Assembly: GCA_019009955.1 (NCBI GenBank)
Contig: CM032229.1
Coordinates: forward strand, 4,518,001-4,582,000
Source: Riptortus pedestris
Lineage: Eukaryota > Arthropoda > Insecta > Hemiptera > Alydidae
Length of the DNA: 64,000 nucleotides
Reading direction: 5' to 3'
How positions within the stretch are numbered: the stretch's first letter is position 1; each line of letters begins with the position of its first letter. Both the position numbers and the translations under genes were made by a program. Positions 45,701-55,029 of the stretch are shown here, piece by piece. The notes below the pieces were generated by a model, which did no database searches, was not told the DNA's origin, and saw only the letters and a list, made by a program, of their open reading frames with translations.

Positions 45701-47269
45701 CATAAGTGGGCAACCCCCGGCCCGCTGTAAGGTTTGATCCGGCCCGCGAGACATTTGAAAAACCCAATTAAACAAAAATATTACACTACTTACTCCAAAT
45801 GAGGAAGATGAGTAGAGATTTGTGCATTTGGCAGTACTTAAAATGCGAACAGTTCTTTTCAGTGATGAAAGTTAATAAATCAAAACATCATACAAGGCTG
45901 ACTAACGTTAATTTGGAAAGTTCTTTTCGTCTTTGCATCAGTGGAATTAATCCAAACATTGATGGATTTGTTATCCAAATTCAAGATCAAGTGTCTCATT
46001 GATTTCTGTGTCGCTATTTAACTTTCGTTGCTTGTAATAATTCCAAAATTTACGATTGAATTATAATGTTGTGCCTATTTTTTCATTTCATTTAGTTATT
46101 TTAATAAATTGGTATTATAATTACATTGACGTATAATTTTATGTCTGATATCTATTGTTAAAAATTATGAGCACTACATTAAAATGAACTAATTTTAAAA
46201 GCGGCACACGAACGTATTTGCACACTAATGTTTGGCCCGCAACATGTCAAAGGTAGCCCACACCTGCTTTAGATCCTATGTAGGATCAGGAAAGAATAAT
46301 GCAAACAAACTGGACATTTATATAAAAAAGCCCATACTCTTCCTGAAAATTAGTCGTATGAGGTTACTGAAGACTGGGATAGTTGGCTAAATCTTTCCTA
46401 CTTCAATATATCGTTATGAAGGAATAAATATTTTTTCTGTTACTCGTAACTTGAAGCATCGTGGGACTCAAACAGTTTAGTCATGGACAGACATTTCAGC
46501 TTTATAAAATTTGCTACCGTAAGTTACTAATAGGGGATGTTGCTTAATTCCAGATGGCTATGATTACGGAAGAGGAAGTGTGATTGGAGGGGGATATCGA
46601 GGGCTAAAGGGAAGGAACAAAGGTCACACAGCTTCCGGCTTCTCCAACTCCTACCGGAAGGACGAATCTGGTGACAGGTCGAGCTACTACGATGACGGCC
46701 TAGGTCACCATGGATCGATCAACTACGGTGCGCAGGACGCAAGGTAAGCTCTAAGAACTCCTTTCTCAAAGACTGTCTGAATGTAGAAGTATGAAGAGTT
46801 ATACTTATTGGAGGAACCTAGGAGAAGCAATAGTACTGAATGAACGGATGAAACTTGTAGGATGAGCAGATCTACATGGCGAACGGAGTAAAGTTGGATG
46901 GGGAATTGACAATTCCAAAGTCTGAATTCTATTTCAGTACCAGGAATCAAGTACCTTGGTGTTTGATATTATGAGTCCATCAACTTGTTAACTAATGTGT
47001 GTCTGTATTGTAGGTTCCGGGACCAAGGCGGCCAGCTAGGCAGAGGTGGATACCACAACACCAACCTCAACAGGTATGGAACAGGTGGTAGAGGAAGGTA
47101 CGGCGACTCTTTGATCTACTCCCGCGGGGGCAATGCTGGAGGTCAGCTGACCGAGGGAGGTTATGGCTTCAGGAATGGCCGCCTCGTCGAACCTCATAAG
47201 AAGACTGGTCTCTACCTCATCCCTATGCCAGACAGGCTTTTTTTCGACCAGACCCCCGCTCCTCTATAA
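42720..47269 (+). CDS. Secreted glycine/tyrosine-rich protein, gene A (5 exons)
   Basis: Non-coding exon 1 42720-42773 (start inferred); coding exons 44935-45066 (ATG at 44974), 45165-45411, 46554-46743, 47014-47269 (TAA). Junctions are GT-AG and phases close: 261 aa. Residues 1-31 are a secretion signal (hydrophobic HLGLVLSAIYLNLTL) encoded on their own exon. The mature part is Gly, Tyr, Asn, Ser and Arg rich without cysteine: HHSYGGGGYYPPMVIPP, NNGYNNNGGFYDDLFAQRNA, then KGHTASGFSNSYRKDES (136-152) with SSYYDDG, a GR/GGR-rich stretch and a C-terminal PHKKTGLYLIPMP. The KGHxxxGFxxxYxKDE...YYD pattern resembles one I recall from uncharacterised insect cuticle-like proteins; that is a recollection, not a search result. 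Likely extracellular (cuticle, eggshell or gland secretion); function unknown. Paralogue of gene B. Confidence 0.85.
42774..44934 (+). other. Gene A intron 1
   Basis: 2.16 kb, donor GTGAGT, acceptor TTTGCAG. The first ~130 bp are nearly identical to gene B's intron; the rest is alignable only in patches. It contains a 41-bp minisatellite and, at 44660-44700, a CCTCAGGAAAAAAGCAAGCG AAACGTCGGTCAAT motif typical of Penelope-like element 3' regions. Confidence 0.7.
43395..43697. repeat. About 41-bp AT-rich minisatellite in gene A intron 1
   Basis: Seven or so imperfect copies of a unit like TTTAGAAGTTTCCTTTGTAT AATAACAGCAATTAACTATA. Two sub-types alternate: one with CTTTGTATAATAACA, the other with CTTCCTATAAAAATCAC. 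Gene B intron 1 lacks it. Confidence 0.75.
45701..46266 (+). mobile_element. hAT transposon remnant with 8-bp target duplication
   Basis: Flanked by CTTTAGAC (45693-45700) and CTTTAGAT (46267-46274), an 8-bp duplication typical of hAT elements with one change. Ends are CATAAGTGGGCAACCCCCGG and (reverse) CAGGTGTGGGCTACC, both with GGCCCGC nearby. Inside, 45799-46002 encodes CEQFFSVMKVNKSKHHTRLT then NPNIDGFVIQIQDQVSH, the hAT C-terminal dimerisation region as found in GTF2IRD2/ZBED-type transposases. Internally deleted, non-autonomous. It lies in gene A intron 3 and is absent from gene B. Confidence 0.85.
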
Positions 47270-47780
47270 ATTCTCCAGCCAAATATTTCAGGAAGTATTC
47301 CTGGTTTTCGTCCACTTCATACAGAATCTAAGTTATCTCTATTTCTAACTAAAGTTATTTGAGAAGAAGTTACTACAATTATCAAATAGTTCAATCACAA
47401 TTATACATGATAATATCAACTATAAACCAGACATTCTTAGTCTACAAAAAACGTTTGCATCTGATCTTTTAGGACGATGGAGGAGGGGGGGTTCAATGGA
47501 ACGTGTCAAAGGTTATGACCTTAAGCATTCTCAGGATTTGACCAATAATGTAAATAATTAAAACTTATTTATTTATTTATAATGCTTTTTAGCTTATTGT
47601 ATAAAATGAACTGTAGTATTTATTTTAGTATTTCGCTTTTGTAATTGCTTAATGAACAATGTGCAACGCTTAAATCTTAATATATAAACCTTTAATACCT
47701 CTCTATGTAAAAAGATTATATTAAATGAAAATAAATGCTTGTAAATCTTAATATTTATTACATTTCCTCCTTCAATTAAA
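47270..47780 (+). other. Gene A 3' UTR
   Basis: Contains AGGTTATGACCTTAAGCATT, shared with gene B's 3' UTR. Candidate poly(A) signals are ATTAAA near 47719 and AATAAA at 47730-47735; gene B keeps only the ATTAAA. Confidence 0.6.
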
Positions 47781-47835
47781 AAAGTCTGCCACGCAGGGAC
47801 TATGTAGAGAAAGCAGATTTCCCTCATATTGAAAT
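47781..47835 (+). mobile_element. HINE-like 5' fragment at the end of the duplication unit
   Basis: AAGTCTGCCACGCAGGGACT then ATGTAGAGAAAGCAGATTTC CC. The same diverged form (TATGTAGAGxxAGCAGATTTCCC) sits at the corresponding position after gene B (61066-61105), so it was there before the duplication. Confidence 0.7.
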
Positions 47836-48279
47836 GAAAAGACGACATTACGTAAAATAATATTAACTATTTGCCTCGTCGTCAATAAATTATACTTGAC
47901 ATTTATATTGGGTTTATGATTTACAATCTTATATAAAAACCTCATGAGCAGATCGGGTATCAGTTAATTGAAAGATGACCATGAAAAAACACAAATAAAA
48001 GAGTTAGCATTTTAGTTACAACAAAATGTAAAAAGCTACCATTTTAGAAAATAATGCAACTGACAACATTAATAAGGTAATATTTTTCGACACAGTTTAT
48101 AAAAACTTAGATATTATGAGAGCCTTCTCCTGACAGTTTCATTTTCGGCTACAAATAAATGAGCTTTATTATTAAATTAAATGCACTTTTTAAATATCTA
48201 GCTTGCTAAATATAAAATATTTAGCAATTAACACTGAAAATAAATAAATGTGTATTACATTGTCAATTTTTCATTATTC
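47836..48279. other. AT-rich intergenic
   Basis: No gene or recognisable repeat. Confidence 0.4.
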
Positions 48280-48390
48280 TCTCTTAAGTGGAACATCGAA
48301 GAGATAAGGTGACAGAGGGCACCCTTGTCTTATACTGTTCTTAATTCTAACTTCTCTTTCACGTTCATTAATGGTTTATGTAAAGTTTAC
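48280..48390 (-). mobile_element. LINE reverse-transcriptase fragment
   Basis: On the minus strand it reads ERERE, VRIKNSIRQGCPLSPYLFDV, the RT motif 'GxRQGCPLSPxLF'. Only about 35 codons are recognisable; the rest is lost. Sequence on either side is not clearly LINE-derived. Confidence 0.65.
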
Positions 48391-48809
48391 TAATTTATAG
48401 TTAATGATATGAAAAGCAAAAGATTAATAGGGTTATTAAACTCCAGGTAAATGCACACATGTACAAAATAAAAGTTTGTGTAGTAGAGAAGAAACAAATC
48501 AAAGGAAATATAAATATCAGAATTAGAAACATAATACTTGAAATATTCAAGGGTTTTTGTTACCGAGGAAAAGTCATCACTGAATGATAGTCGATCGATC
48601 ATAACCTTCAGAGATGACTTTTCTATTCTCTTTTAATTTTCCTATTCTCTATTGTTTTAGCACTTGCTAAATACAATAGAGAATAGCTTTCCAAAGCAAA
48701 AAGATTATTCTACCGTATAAGCATTGATACAAAAAAAAAAGTGTTTGCTAAGTCTTTCGCATGGTCTGTACTTCTTTAAGAGAGCGAAAGTTGGAGACTC
48801 CACTAAAGA
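48391..48809. other. Spacer with small inverted repeat
   Basis: TTTTCCTATTCTCTATTGTT (48638-48657) is answered by AATACAATAGAGAATAGCTTT (48671-48691), a short imperfect hairpin. Nothing else recognised. Confidence 0.4.
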
Positions 48810-48906
48810 GAATATATAATAGATTGGATGGAATTTTCGAATTTACTACCCCCCCCCCTCCCCCAGTTGGATTTCAATCTTTGATCTTTATTCATACACC
48901 ACGTTT

Positions 48907-48967
<61 letters not shown>

Positions 48968-49324
48968 GAACGGATCTCATTTTCGTCATCTCCTGGGTAG
49001 GATCCATGGACGAAATGTTTCAAATATCTCGTCACCAACCTCAATAGCTGAATGAATCCCCTCATAGGAAATCTTTGTTTTAGTTGTTTATTATTATTTA
49101 CGTCCACTTTATCCTACTATGGCCAATCGGGATGGGTTATCTACAGGTTACCACCCTTTTCTAGCCAGGGTGGGCCCAGGAGTTTATTTAATGAGTCCGC
49201 CACCAAATGAATTTCTACTGTCCAGGGCGGGAATCGAACCCGCCACTCTAGGTCTACCACGCGAGATTAAGACCAACCCTAACTAGCAAGGCTAACCTGA
49301 AGCCCCTCAAAGGAAATCTGCTAA
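48810..49324 (+). mobile_element. HINE-like element, 5'-truncated, split by a SINE
   Basis: Begins in the C-rich tract (48850-48863), then (TA)n 48909-48962, AATTTTGAACGGATCTCATT, and a damaged 3' end. The 3' end is interrupted: CCCCTCATAGGAAATCT appears before and CCCCTCAAAGGAAATCT after the SINE, a 17-bp duplication with one change. Confidence 0.75.
49088..49307 (-). mobile_element. tRNA-derived SINE, full length, with 17-bp target duplication
   Basis: Reversed: GGGCTTCAGGTTAGCC start; B-box GGTTCGATTCCCGCC intact (complement of 49225-49240); tail AACCTGTAGATAACCCATCC and TAGGATAAAGTGGACGTAAA. It splits the 3' end of a HINE-like element and is flanked by the 17-bp duplication. Its B-box is the best preserved in the window. 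Confidence 0.8.
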
Positions 49325-49460
49325 GTATATAAAATTTTGAACGGACCCCATTTTCGTCATATCATAGATAGGATCGATGTACATTTGAAGAAAATTTTCA
49401 AATTCCACTTCATGAGTACAACCAACCTCATTCGCTCAAAATTAAGGGAAATGTGCCTTT
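49325..49460 (+). mobile_element. HINE-like 3' fragment
   Basis: AAAATTTTGAACGGACCCCA, TTTTCGTCAT, AGGATCGATGTACATTTGAA and CATGAGTACAACC are in the usual order; the terminal palindrome is degraded (AAATTAAGGGAAATGTGCC). Directly follows the previous copy. Confidence 0.65.
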
Positions 49461-50035
49461 CCGAGCCGTGCCAGCTCATTGATGAGAAACCTATCAGGAG
49501 ACCAGAAGTGAAGAGGAGCACTACTTAGAACATTAGGTTTTATTTAGAAAGCATTAATTATTTAAAAGACCTACACTAATCCATCTACTGTCAGCAATTA
49601 GATAAGGAAGATGAAATACATTTTTTTATTTCGATAAGGGTCTATCTTTAAGCTTTATATTTTGAAAATATCATAATTGCTCAGTATAAATTGAGGCCAA
49701 TAGAAATAGCTTCCTGGTGGACACAAATATTGTATAAGAAATGACACCAGGTATTCAATATTTATTTACTTATTTGATCTGTCTTTCATTCCGTTTATTT
49801 ATTCACTCATTTATGCGCGAAAGTCCTTCGAATCACTTCTTAGGTTGTATAGTTCTACAAAAAAAGTAGTTCTCTATCCCTACTAAGAGACCCTGAGTGG
49901 AGACTAAACCCGCCTCACAGACCCACCTGTCCGAGCTCAGCCAGCTGATCGCGAGAATACCTATCAGGAGACCAGAACTGGTAAGGAACTATATGACTCT
50001 ATCTGGAGTACTGGTGTTACTTATAAAGCATTAAT
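49461..50035. other. Unassigned spacer with partial duplication
   Basis: The segment 'GAGCxxxGCCAGCT...GATxxxGAGAxxACCTATCAGGAGACCAGAA' occurs twice (49460-49508 and 49934-49980) and, inverted, near 41565-41612. It appears to be low-copy sequence that accompanies the HINE-like copies, possibly an adjacent element. Confidence 0.4.
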
Positions 50036-50126
50036 TTTAGCAGATTCCCCTGAAGGGAAATCAGCTATTGAGGGTTCAAATGTCCATCGATCCTACCCAG
50101 GTGATGACGAAAATGAGGTCAGTTCA

Positions 50127-50175
<49 letters not shown>

Positions 50176-50198
50176 CCATACCTATATTGCTGTATATA
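50036..50198 (-). mobile_element. HINE-like 3' fragment
   Basis: Reversed TTTTAGCAGATTCCCCTGAA, GGGAAATCAGCTATTGAGG, CCATCGATCCTACCCAGGTG and a (TA)n tract, where Helitron F begins. As at 27.1 kb, the Helitron adjoins the microsatellite. Confidence 0.75.
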
Positions 50199-50919
50199 CT
50201 AGCTCAGATAACGGCTTCGCCCGGGAATTGATTTGAGGCTGAATGGTGATGTTTTTTTTTTTTTTGCAAGGCTTTATTTTGCACAATATTTTTAAATTTA
50301 ACCGTCCCAGTGTTTAGGGTATATACCCGTAGTTTGCATTTGTTAATAATAAAATTAATTTTTTATGTTAGATCACCGTCCTACCAAACTCGAATTTTAC
50401 TCGTCTCCTGGGCATTATGCAAAAAGAAAATCAAGTTCTTTAATGACAAAATATTAACATAGATCTGAATCAGTTTGGAGGTGAGGTGGGATTTTAGCGA
50501 ATATATCCTTACTGTACGCGGGTATACGGACAAACTGTATAGAACCAAATTTACTTTGCAAATTAAATAATAAACAACTTTTGTTATGTTCATATTTGCC
50601 GAAAAACCAATAGGAAACAAATATCGCTATTTTTAATTTCTGGCTTCCCTTTTAACCCCCACTCCTGCTCGTCTCAGAGGATATTAATATAGCCTAAAGT
50701 CTAAGTTGGGTTAGTAGTAATATACATACCAAGTTTCAAAAATTCGGTTCAGCCGTTTATGCGTGAAAATGTAACAAACAAACAAATAAACAAACAAACA
50801 GACACCAAAGAAACAAAATGCAGTTATGGTGTCTATGACATGTGAAATGAAAAGTTATCGTGAAATTTCGCAAAAAAAAATCAATGTACAGACAGAGGTT
50901 ACAATTGTATATATATAGA
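50199..50919 (-). mobile_element. Helitron copy F, internally rearranged
   Basis: 3' CTAG at 50199, hairpin damaged (ATAACGGCTTCGCCCGGGAA). The subterminal region is normal to about 50375. From there to about 50565 Helitron and HINE-like pieces alternate (see separate entry). It resumes AAACAACTTTTGTTATGTTC and runs to the 5' end TCTATATATATACAATTGTA (reverse) at 50919. Confidence 0.8.
50375..50565. other. Helitron/HINE-like patchwork
   Basis: Consecutive pieces: TACCAAACTCGAATTTTACT (HINE-like), CTCCTGGGCATTATGCA (Helitron), AAAGAAAATCAAGTTCTTTA (HINE-like), CAAAATATTAACATAG (Helitron), GTTTGGAGGTGAGGTGGG and TGTATAGAACC (HINE-like), AATAAACAACTTTTGTTATG (Helitron). Each piece is collinear with its own family. 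Confidence 0.65.
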
Positions 50920-52079
50920 TACTAGCTCAGATACCCGGCTTCGCCCGGGAATTCATTTGAATTCAGCCTCAAATGAATTCCCGGTGATGGTATTTTTTAG
51001 CAGGCTTTACATTGCACAATATTTTGATATTTACCCGTCCCAGTGTTTAGGATTGATACCCGTCTTTGCAGTGGATTTGCTAATAATAGAATTATTTGTT
51101 CGGTAAGGCTTCACAGTCTTCGATATTGTTATATTTTACGTCTATTATAAATTTAAATATAGTGAATTTTTATTTCAAGCATCACTTATAACCCCCCTCC
51201 CGTTCGAACCCAAAACTTTTAATATAACTTATAATCATGGAAGAACTAATGCTAATTGACATACCGAGTTTTGTTAAGTTCGGTTCAGCCGTTAGTGCCC
51301 GCTAAAGTTTTAACGTATAACTCATTTATACTTAGGTAAACCACAAAAGTGCATATAACAAAAATTCCTCCCACTAACAAACAAAACAACGTGTGTTATG
51401 TTTATATTTGCGGAAAAACCAATAGGAAACGAAATATCGCTATTTTTAATTTCAGGCTTCCCTTATAACCCCCCCCCTGCCTGTCCATAGACATGTTGGT
51501 ATGGCTTATTATAATGAAGGCGTTAGTGCTAATACACATGTCGAATTTTATTTAGTTCGGTTGAGTCACTTGTACGAAATAAAATTATTGAATTCAGCTA
51601 TAGTGTTTAGCTTATAACTCATTTATATTGGCAAGGCTTTATTTTGCACAATATTTTGACATTGACCCGTCCCAGTGTTTAGGGGTAAACACCCGTCGTT
51701 TCTGGGGAGTTGATAATAATAAAATTAATTTGTTATATAGGACTTAACTGTCCTCTATCTTGAATATTAACCGAGATATTATGCATAGACTTGAATTATT
51801 AAGTGGCGAGAAGATATCGGCATACATTTGAATTAATTGTCAGTCTATTCGATATAAATCAACAAAACATACAACTTTTGTTATGTGCATATTTGCCGAA
51901 ACCCTCAATAGGTAATTACTATTATTAATTTCAGGCCTCCCTTATAACCCCCACACCTCCCCGTGCCTAGAAATGTTAGTATGGCTTATTATAAGGAAGG
52001 CGTTAGTGCTAATATATATAAAAAGTTTTATTTATTTCGGTTGGGTCTTTTGTCCCAAATAAAATCATTTATATTTCTC

Positions 52080-52122
52080 TACTGGTTTCGCGTCCATATA
52101 ACGTATCATCAGGAGAATTTCT
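52080..52122 (-). other. Penelope-associated motif inside Helitron G
   Basis: On the minus strand AGAAATTCTCCTGATGATAC then GGACGCGAAACCAGTAGAG, a close relative of the 54812 motif in the Penelope-like 3' region. It has the CTGATGA...CGAAAC spacing of a hammerhead ribozyme core, but the stems are weak. Confidence 0.4.
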
Positions 52123-52178
52123 AAAAGTCCTAACGCAGGAGCTACGTAAACTAAGGAGATTTCCCATGTGGATTTTAA
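52123..52178 (+). mobile_element. HINE-like 5' fragment in Helitron G
   Basis: AAAGTCCTAACGCAGGAGCT then ACGTAAACTAAGGAGATTTC CC: a diverged 5' end. Followed directly by Helitron sequence (AAATCGCTATTTTTAATCTC). Confidence 0.6.
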
Positions 52179-52472
52179 TATGTAATAGATAAACCAAAAA
52201 TCGCTATTTTTAATCTCTGGCTTCCCTTATAACCACCACTCTCAGAGGATATTAGGTTAGCCTAAAGTCCGTCACGCAGGGCTAGCGTAATATACATACT
52301 AAGTTTCAGAAAATTCGGTTCAGCCGTTTATGCGTGAAAAGGTAACAAACAAACAAACAAACAAACAAACAGACACCAAAGAAACAAAATGCAGTTATGG
52401 TGTCTATGACATGTGAAACGAAAAGTTATCGTGAAATTTCGCGAAAAAAATCAATGTACAGACAGAGGTTAC

Positions 52473-52480
<8 letters not shown>

Positions 52481-52526
<46 letters not shown>

Positions 52527-52971
52527 TTATATATATATATTTACATATAGCGAAATACCTATTTGCCTCATAATCACTAGCACTAGTGGTAAGGAATCGC
52601 ATTAGTCGAATCACCGTTTCATCTAGCCAGATTTCCAGAAATCCCAAGACGGCGTCTGAAGCGTAAGTGGCCAAGAGATCTTCCTCGCGTAGTGTTTCAG
52701 TTTAACTCCATAAACAACCCATTGTTCCCTCCATTGTGGTATTGTCAATGGTCAACTTCCCACACTCAAGTCAATATTCAAGTCACTTTTTTTCTAACAT
52801 ATCATTTGCTTGTAATATATAATTATGTTGTTGCAAATAAACGAATATATATAATATAATAAAAATATATAATATATCTATATGTATATATATATATATA
52901 TAGAATAGAAATACATCTATATATAATATATTAATATATAAATATATATATATATATAAGGGTAAGGAATC
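52481..52971. other. TA microsatellite and unassigned spacer
   Basis: (TA)n to about 52548, then 250 bp of normal-complexity sequence (52550-52800) containing a short minus-strand open frame I cannot assign, then another TA-rich tract (52850-52960). Confidence 0.4.
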
Positions 52972-53060
52972 TCTAAACCTATTCACAAGGGACGAATAGT
53001 TACGGAAATGGCCGCACTAGCTCTCGGCGGTAAGTCCCGAACATAGCCGACTCCTGCCGA

Positions 53061-53119
<59 letters not shown>

Positions 53120-53553
53120 TCAAATGTAAACATCTCGGTTAATTTACAAGATAGAGAATAAATGTATAGAACAATATTTATAGTAAATTTAATTCGCAAT
53201 ATGATTGGTTCTACGGGTATACAATTGTTTGATCCGACGACTGGTAACGGGGATATTTCGAATTTTCGAAAATCCCCCCCCCTCTAGGTACCCCCCTCCC
53301 GCTGATCCGATTTTAGCCATTAACGAATTTGATCTGTCTTTTTGCATAAAACGTTTAAATAACGAGTTTGGTAACGATCAAACAAAAATTGCGATTGCTA
53401 GAGCGTTAACAGACATATATATATATATAATTTTGAACGGACCTCATTTTCGTTATCTCCTGGGTAGTATCGATGAACATTTGAAGAAATGTTTCGAAAA
53501 TCGCGTCATGAGTACAACATCAATAGCTGATTTCCCTTAAGGGAAATCCGCCG
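52972..53553 (+). mobile_element. HINE-like element, 5'-truncated, with AC microsatellite
   Basis: Begins inside the variant-III block (ATCTCTAAACCTATTCACAA). An extra (AC)n tract lies at 53062-53117 near the 5' end, in addition to the usual core (TA)n at 53416-53428. Ends GATTTCCCTTAAGGGAAATC CGCCGA, one change from TGCTAA-type ends. Confidence 0.8.
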
Positions 53554-53867
53554 ATAAATACAAACAGTAATAAGAAATCATTCCCCTGCCGGCGGCAAGG
53601 TCTCAAATGTAAAGAAACAGGTCTTCAGTTAGAATCATATCAGAATATAACATATTATTAAAAACTGTGTACTATATCTAGTAATGTAATTTATAGTGAA
53701 TCAGGATAAATTTGATCTCAATCAATCAAATTTTAGTAGTCCAAATAGTCCAAGAATTTAAAACGGGGTGTTACAAGAATATATTTGCATGTATCTCGTA
53801 TAATAAAGGTCTCTGGAAAACAATATTTGGTATTTAAGCTTCAAATAATGTGTTTACTGAGTGTAAT

Positions 53868-53896
53868 GAGGTCCGTTCGAAACTCTGTGTGTGTTA

Positions 53897-53927
<31 letters not shown>

Positions 53928-54330
53928 GTCTGTTACCGCTCTAGCGGTCGCAATTTTTTCTTATCGTTACCAAACTTGATATATAATCGTTTTATGTAAA
54001 AGTAATGATCAAGTTCGTTAATGGCTGAAGTCGGACCAGGGGGGGGGTTTAGAGGAGTAGAATTTCTAAAATTCTTAATATCTCCGTTAATATGCATCGT
54101 ATCCAAAATTGTATAGAACCAATCTTTTGGCAAATGTAAATGTTTTCTGTAATTGCTATCATGTACATGTCTTCACTATCTTAATTATTAACTGAGATAC
54201 TTGTATTTCTTAGTTTTCGGTCTTCAGTAAACCCTCACGTCTACTCATCTCATATTAACAATATTATGTTATGAAGTACTTTATTTGAAGCTTAAATACC
54301 AAATATTGTTTTCATTGGACTTTGAAGTGT
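53868..54330 (-). mobile_element. HINE-like internal fragment
   Basis: Reversed AATGAGGTCCGTTCGAAACT, GT/TA microsatellite (53886-53924), CTGTTACCGCTCTAGCGGTC, G-run (54040-54048), and the AAATACCAAATATTGTTTTC segment near 54294-54313. Both ends are lost. Confidence 0.75.
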
Positions 54331-54364
54331 TGAGATAAATGCAAATACGTGATAAATATTGATC

Positions 54365-54880
54365 ATAAGGTCAATAAAACGCCCTTGGCTGACCACGTGA
54401 TTAAATACAACCATAAGTTTGATTTTCAAAACGTAAGTATAATAGAAAAAGATAGAAATATAAACAAATGGAGGATAAAATAGAATATGTACATAATGAA
54501 GAATAGAAAAAGAAAACAGAAATCAAGAAGAAAACAGAGGCAAGGCATGTGAATTATATATATTTTAATTTATTAGAAACTTTAAAGTGGTAGGTGGTCA
54601 ATTATAAATTTTTCATTTACTATTTATACTCTAATGTATTAGGGGTAATTGATTTAATTCATAATATTAATATATTAATATTTCATGACGTATCGATAAT
54701 TGGTTGACCTGACCCAACATACTTTGTAAGCCATCCTCCGACTGGAGCGGCTAGTGGAAGGTCCTACAGAACGATTGTCCACAAGTTAAGTTGCCTTTTG
54801 TATTAGAAATTTTCCTGATGAGGCACAATGAGGACGCGAAACATGCAGAATTTATTTATCTACTATGATTTTAATAATCA
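54365..54880 (+). mobile_element. Penelope-like element 3' end with hammerhead-like motif
   Basis: 54373-54545 encodes NKTPLADHVIKYNHKFDFQN then IIEKDRNINKWRIK and MYIMKNRKRK, the C-terminal part of a Penelope GIY-YIG endonuclease (xLADHxxxxxHxFDF pattern), with one stop. About 270 bp further, 54804-54845 holds TCCTGATGAGGCACAATGAG GACGCGAAACATGC, with the CTGATGA and CGAAAC core words of a hammerhead ribozyme. Hammerhead motifs are known from Penelope-like elements; that this copy folds is inference. Confidence 0.6.
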
Positions 54881-55029
54881 TTAGAAGTTTTAATTTTCTG
54901 TTAACCTACCTGAATTGATTGATTGATTCATATTATATTGTTTTTAGGTTTGTTACTTACTTAATTGTTTAATCTTTTATTAATTTATTTTAGAAAACTA
55001 CTTGATTTATATTATCATACCTCTTATTT

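Larger units (their letters stand above)
50922..52480 (-). mobile_element. Helitron copy G, diverged, with HINE-like patches
   Basis: 3' CTAG at 50922-50925 with the CCCGGCTTCGCCCGGG hairpin, 2 bp after copy F's 5' end. The body is more diverged than in A-E and its subterminal block occurs twice (51000-51080 and 51635-51740). HINE-like words appear at 51755-51781 (CTTGAATATTAACCGAGATA), 52123-52178 and 52263-52285. The 5' end is ACCTCTGTCTGTACATTGAT (reverse) at 52450. Confidence 0.75.

Noticed and set aside
52426..52674. 82-aa minus-strand frame
   Set aside because: Half of it is a TA microsatellite translation and the rest has no recognisable motif.
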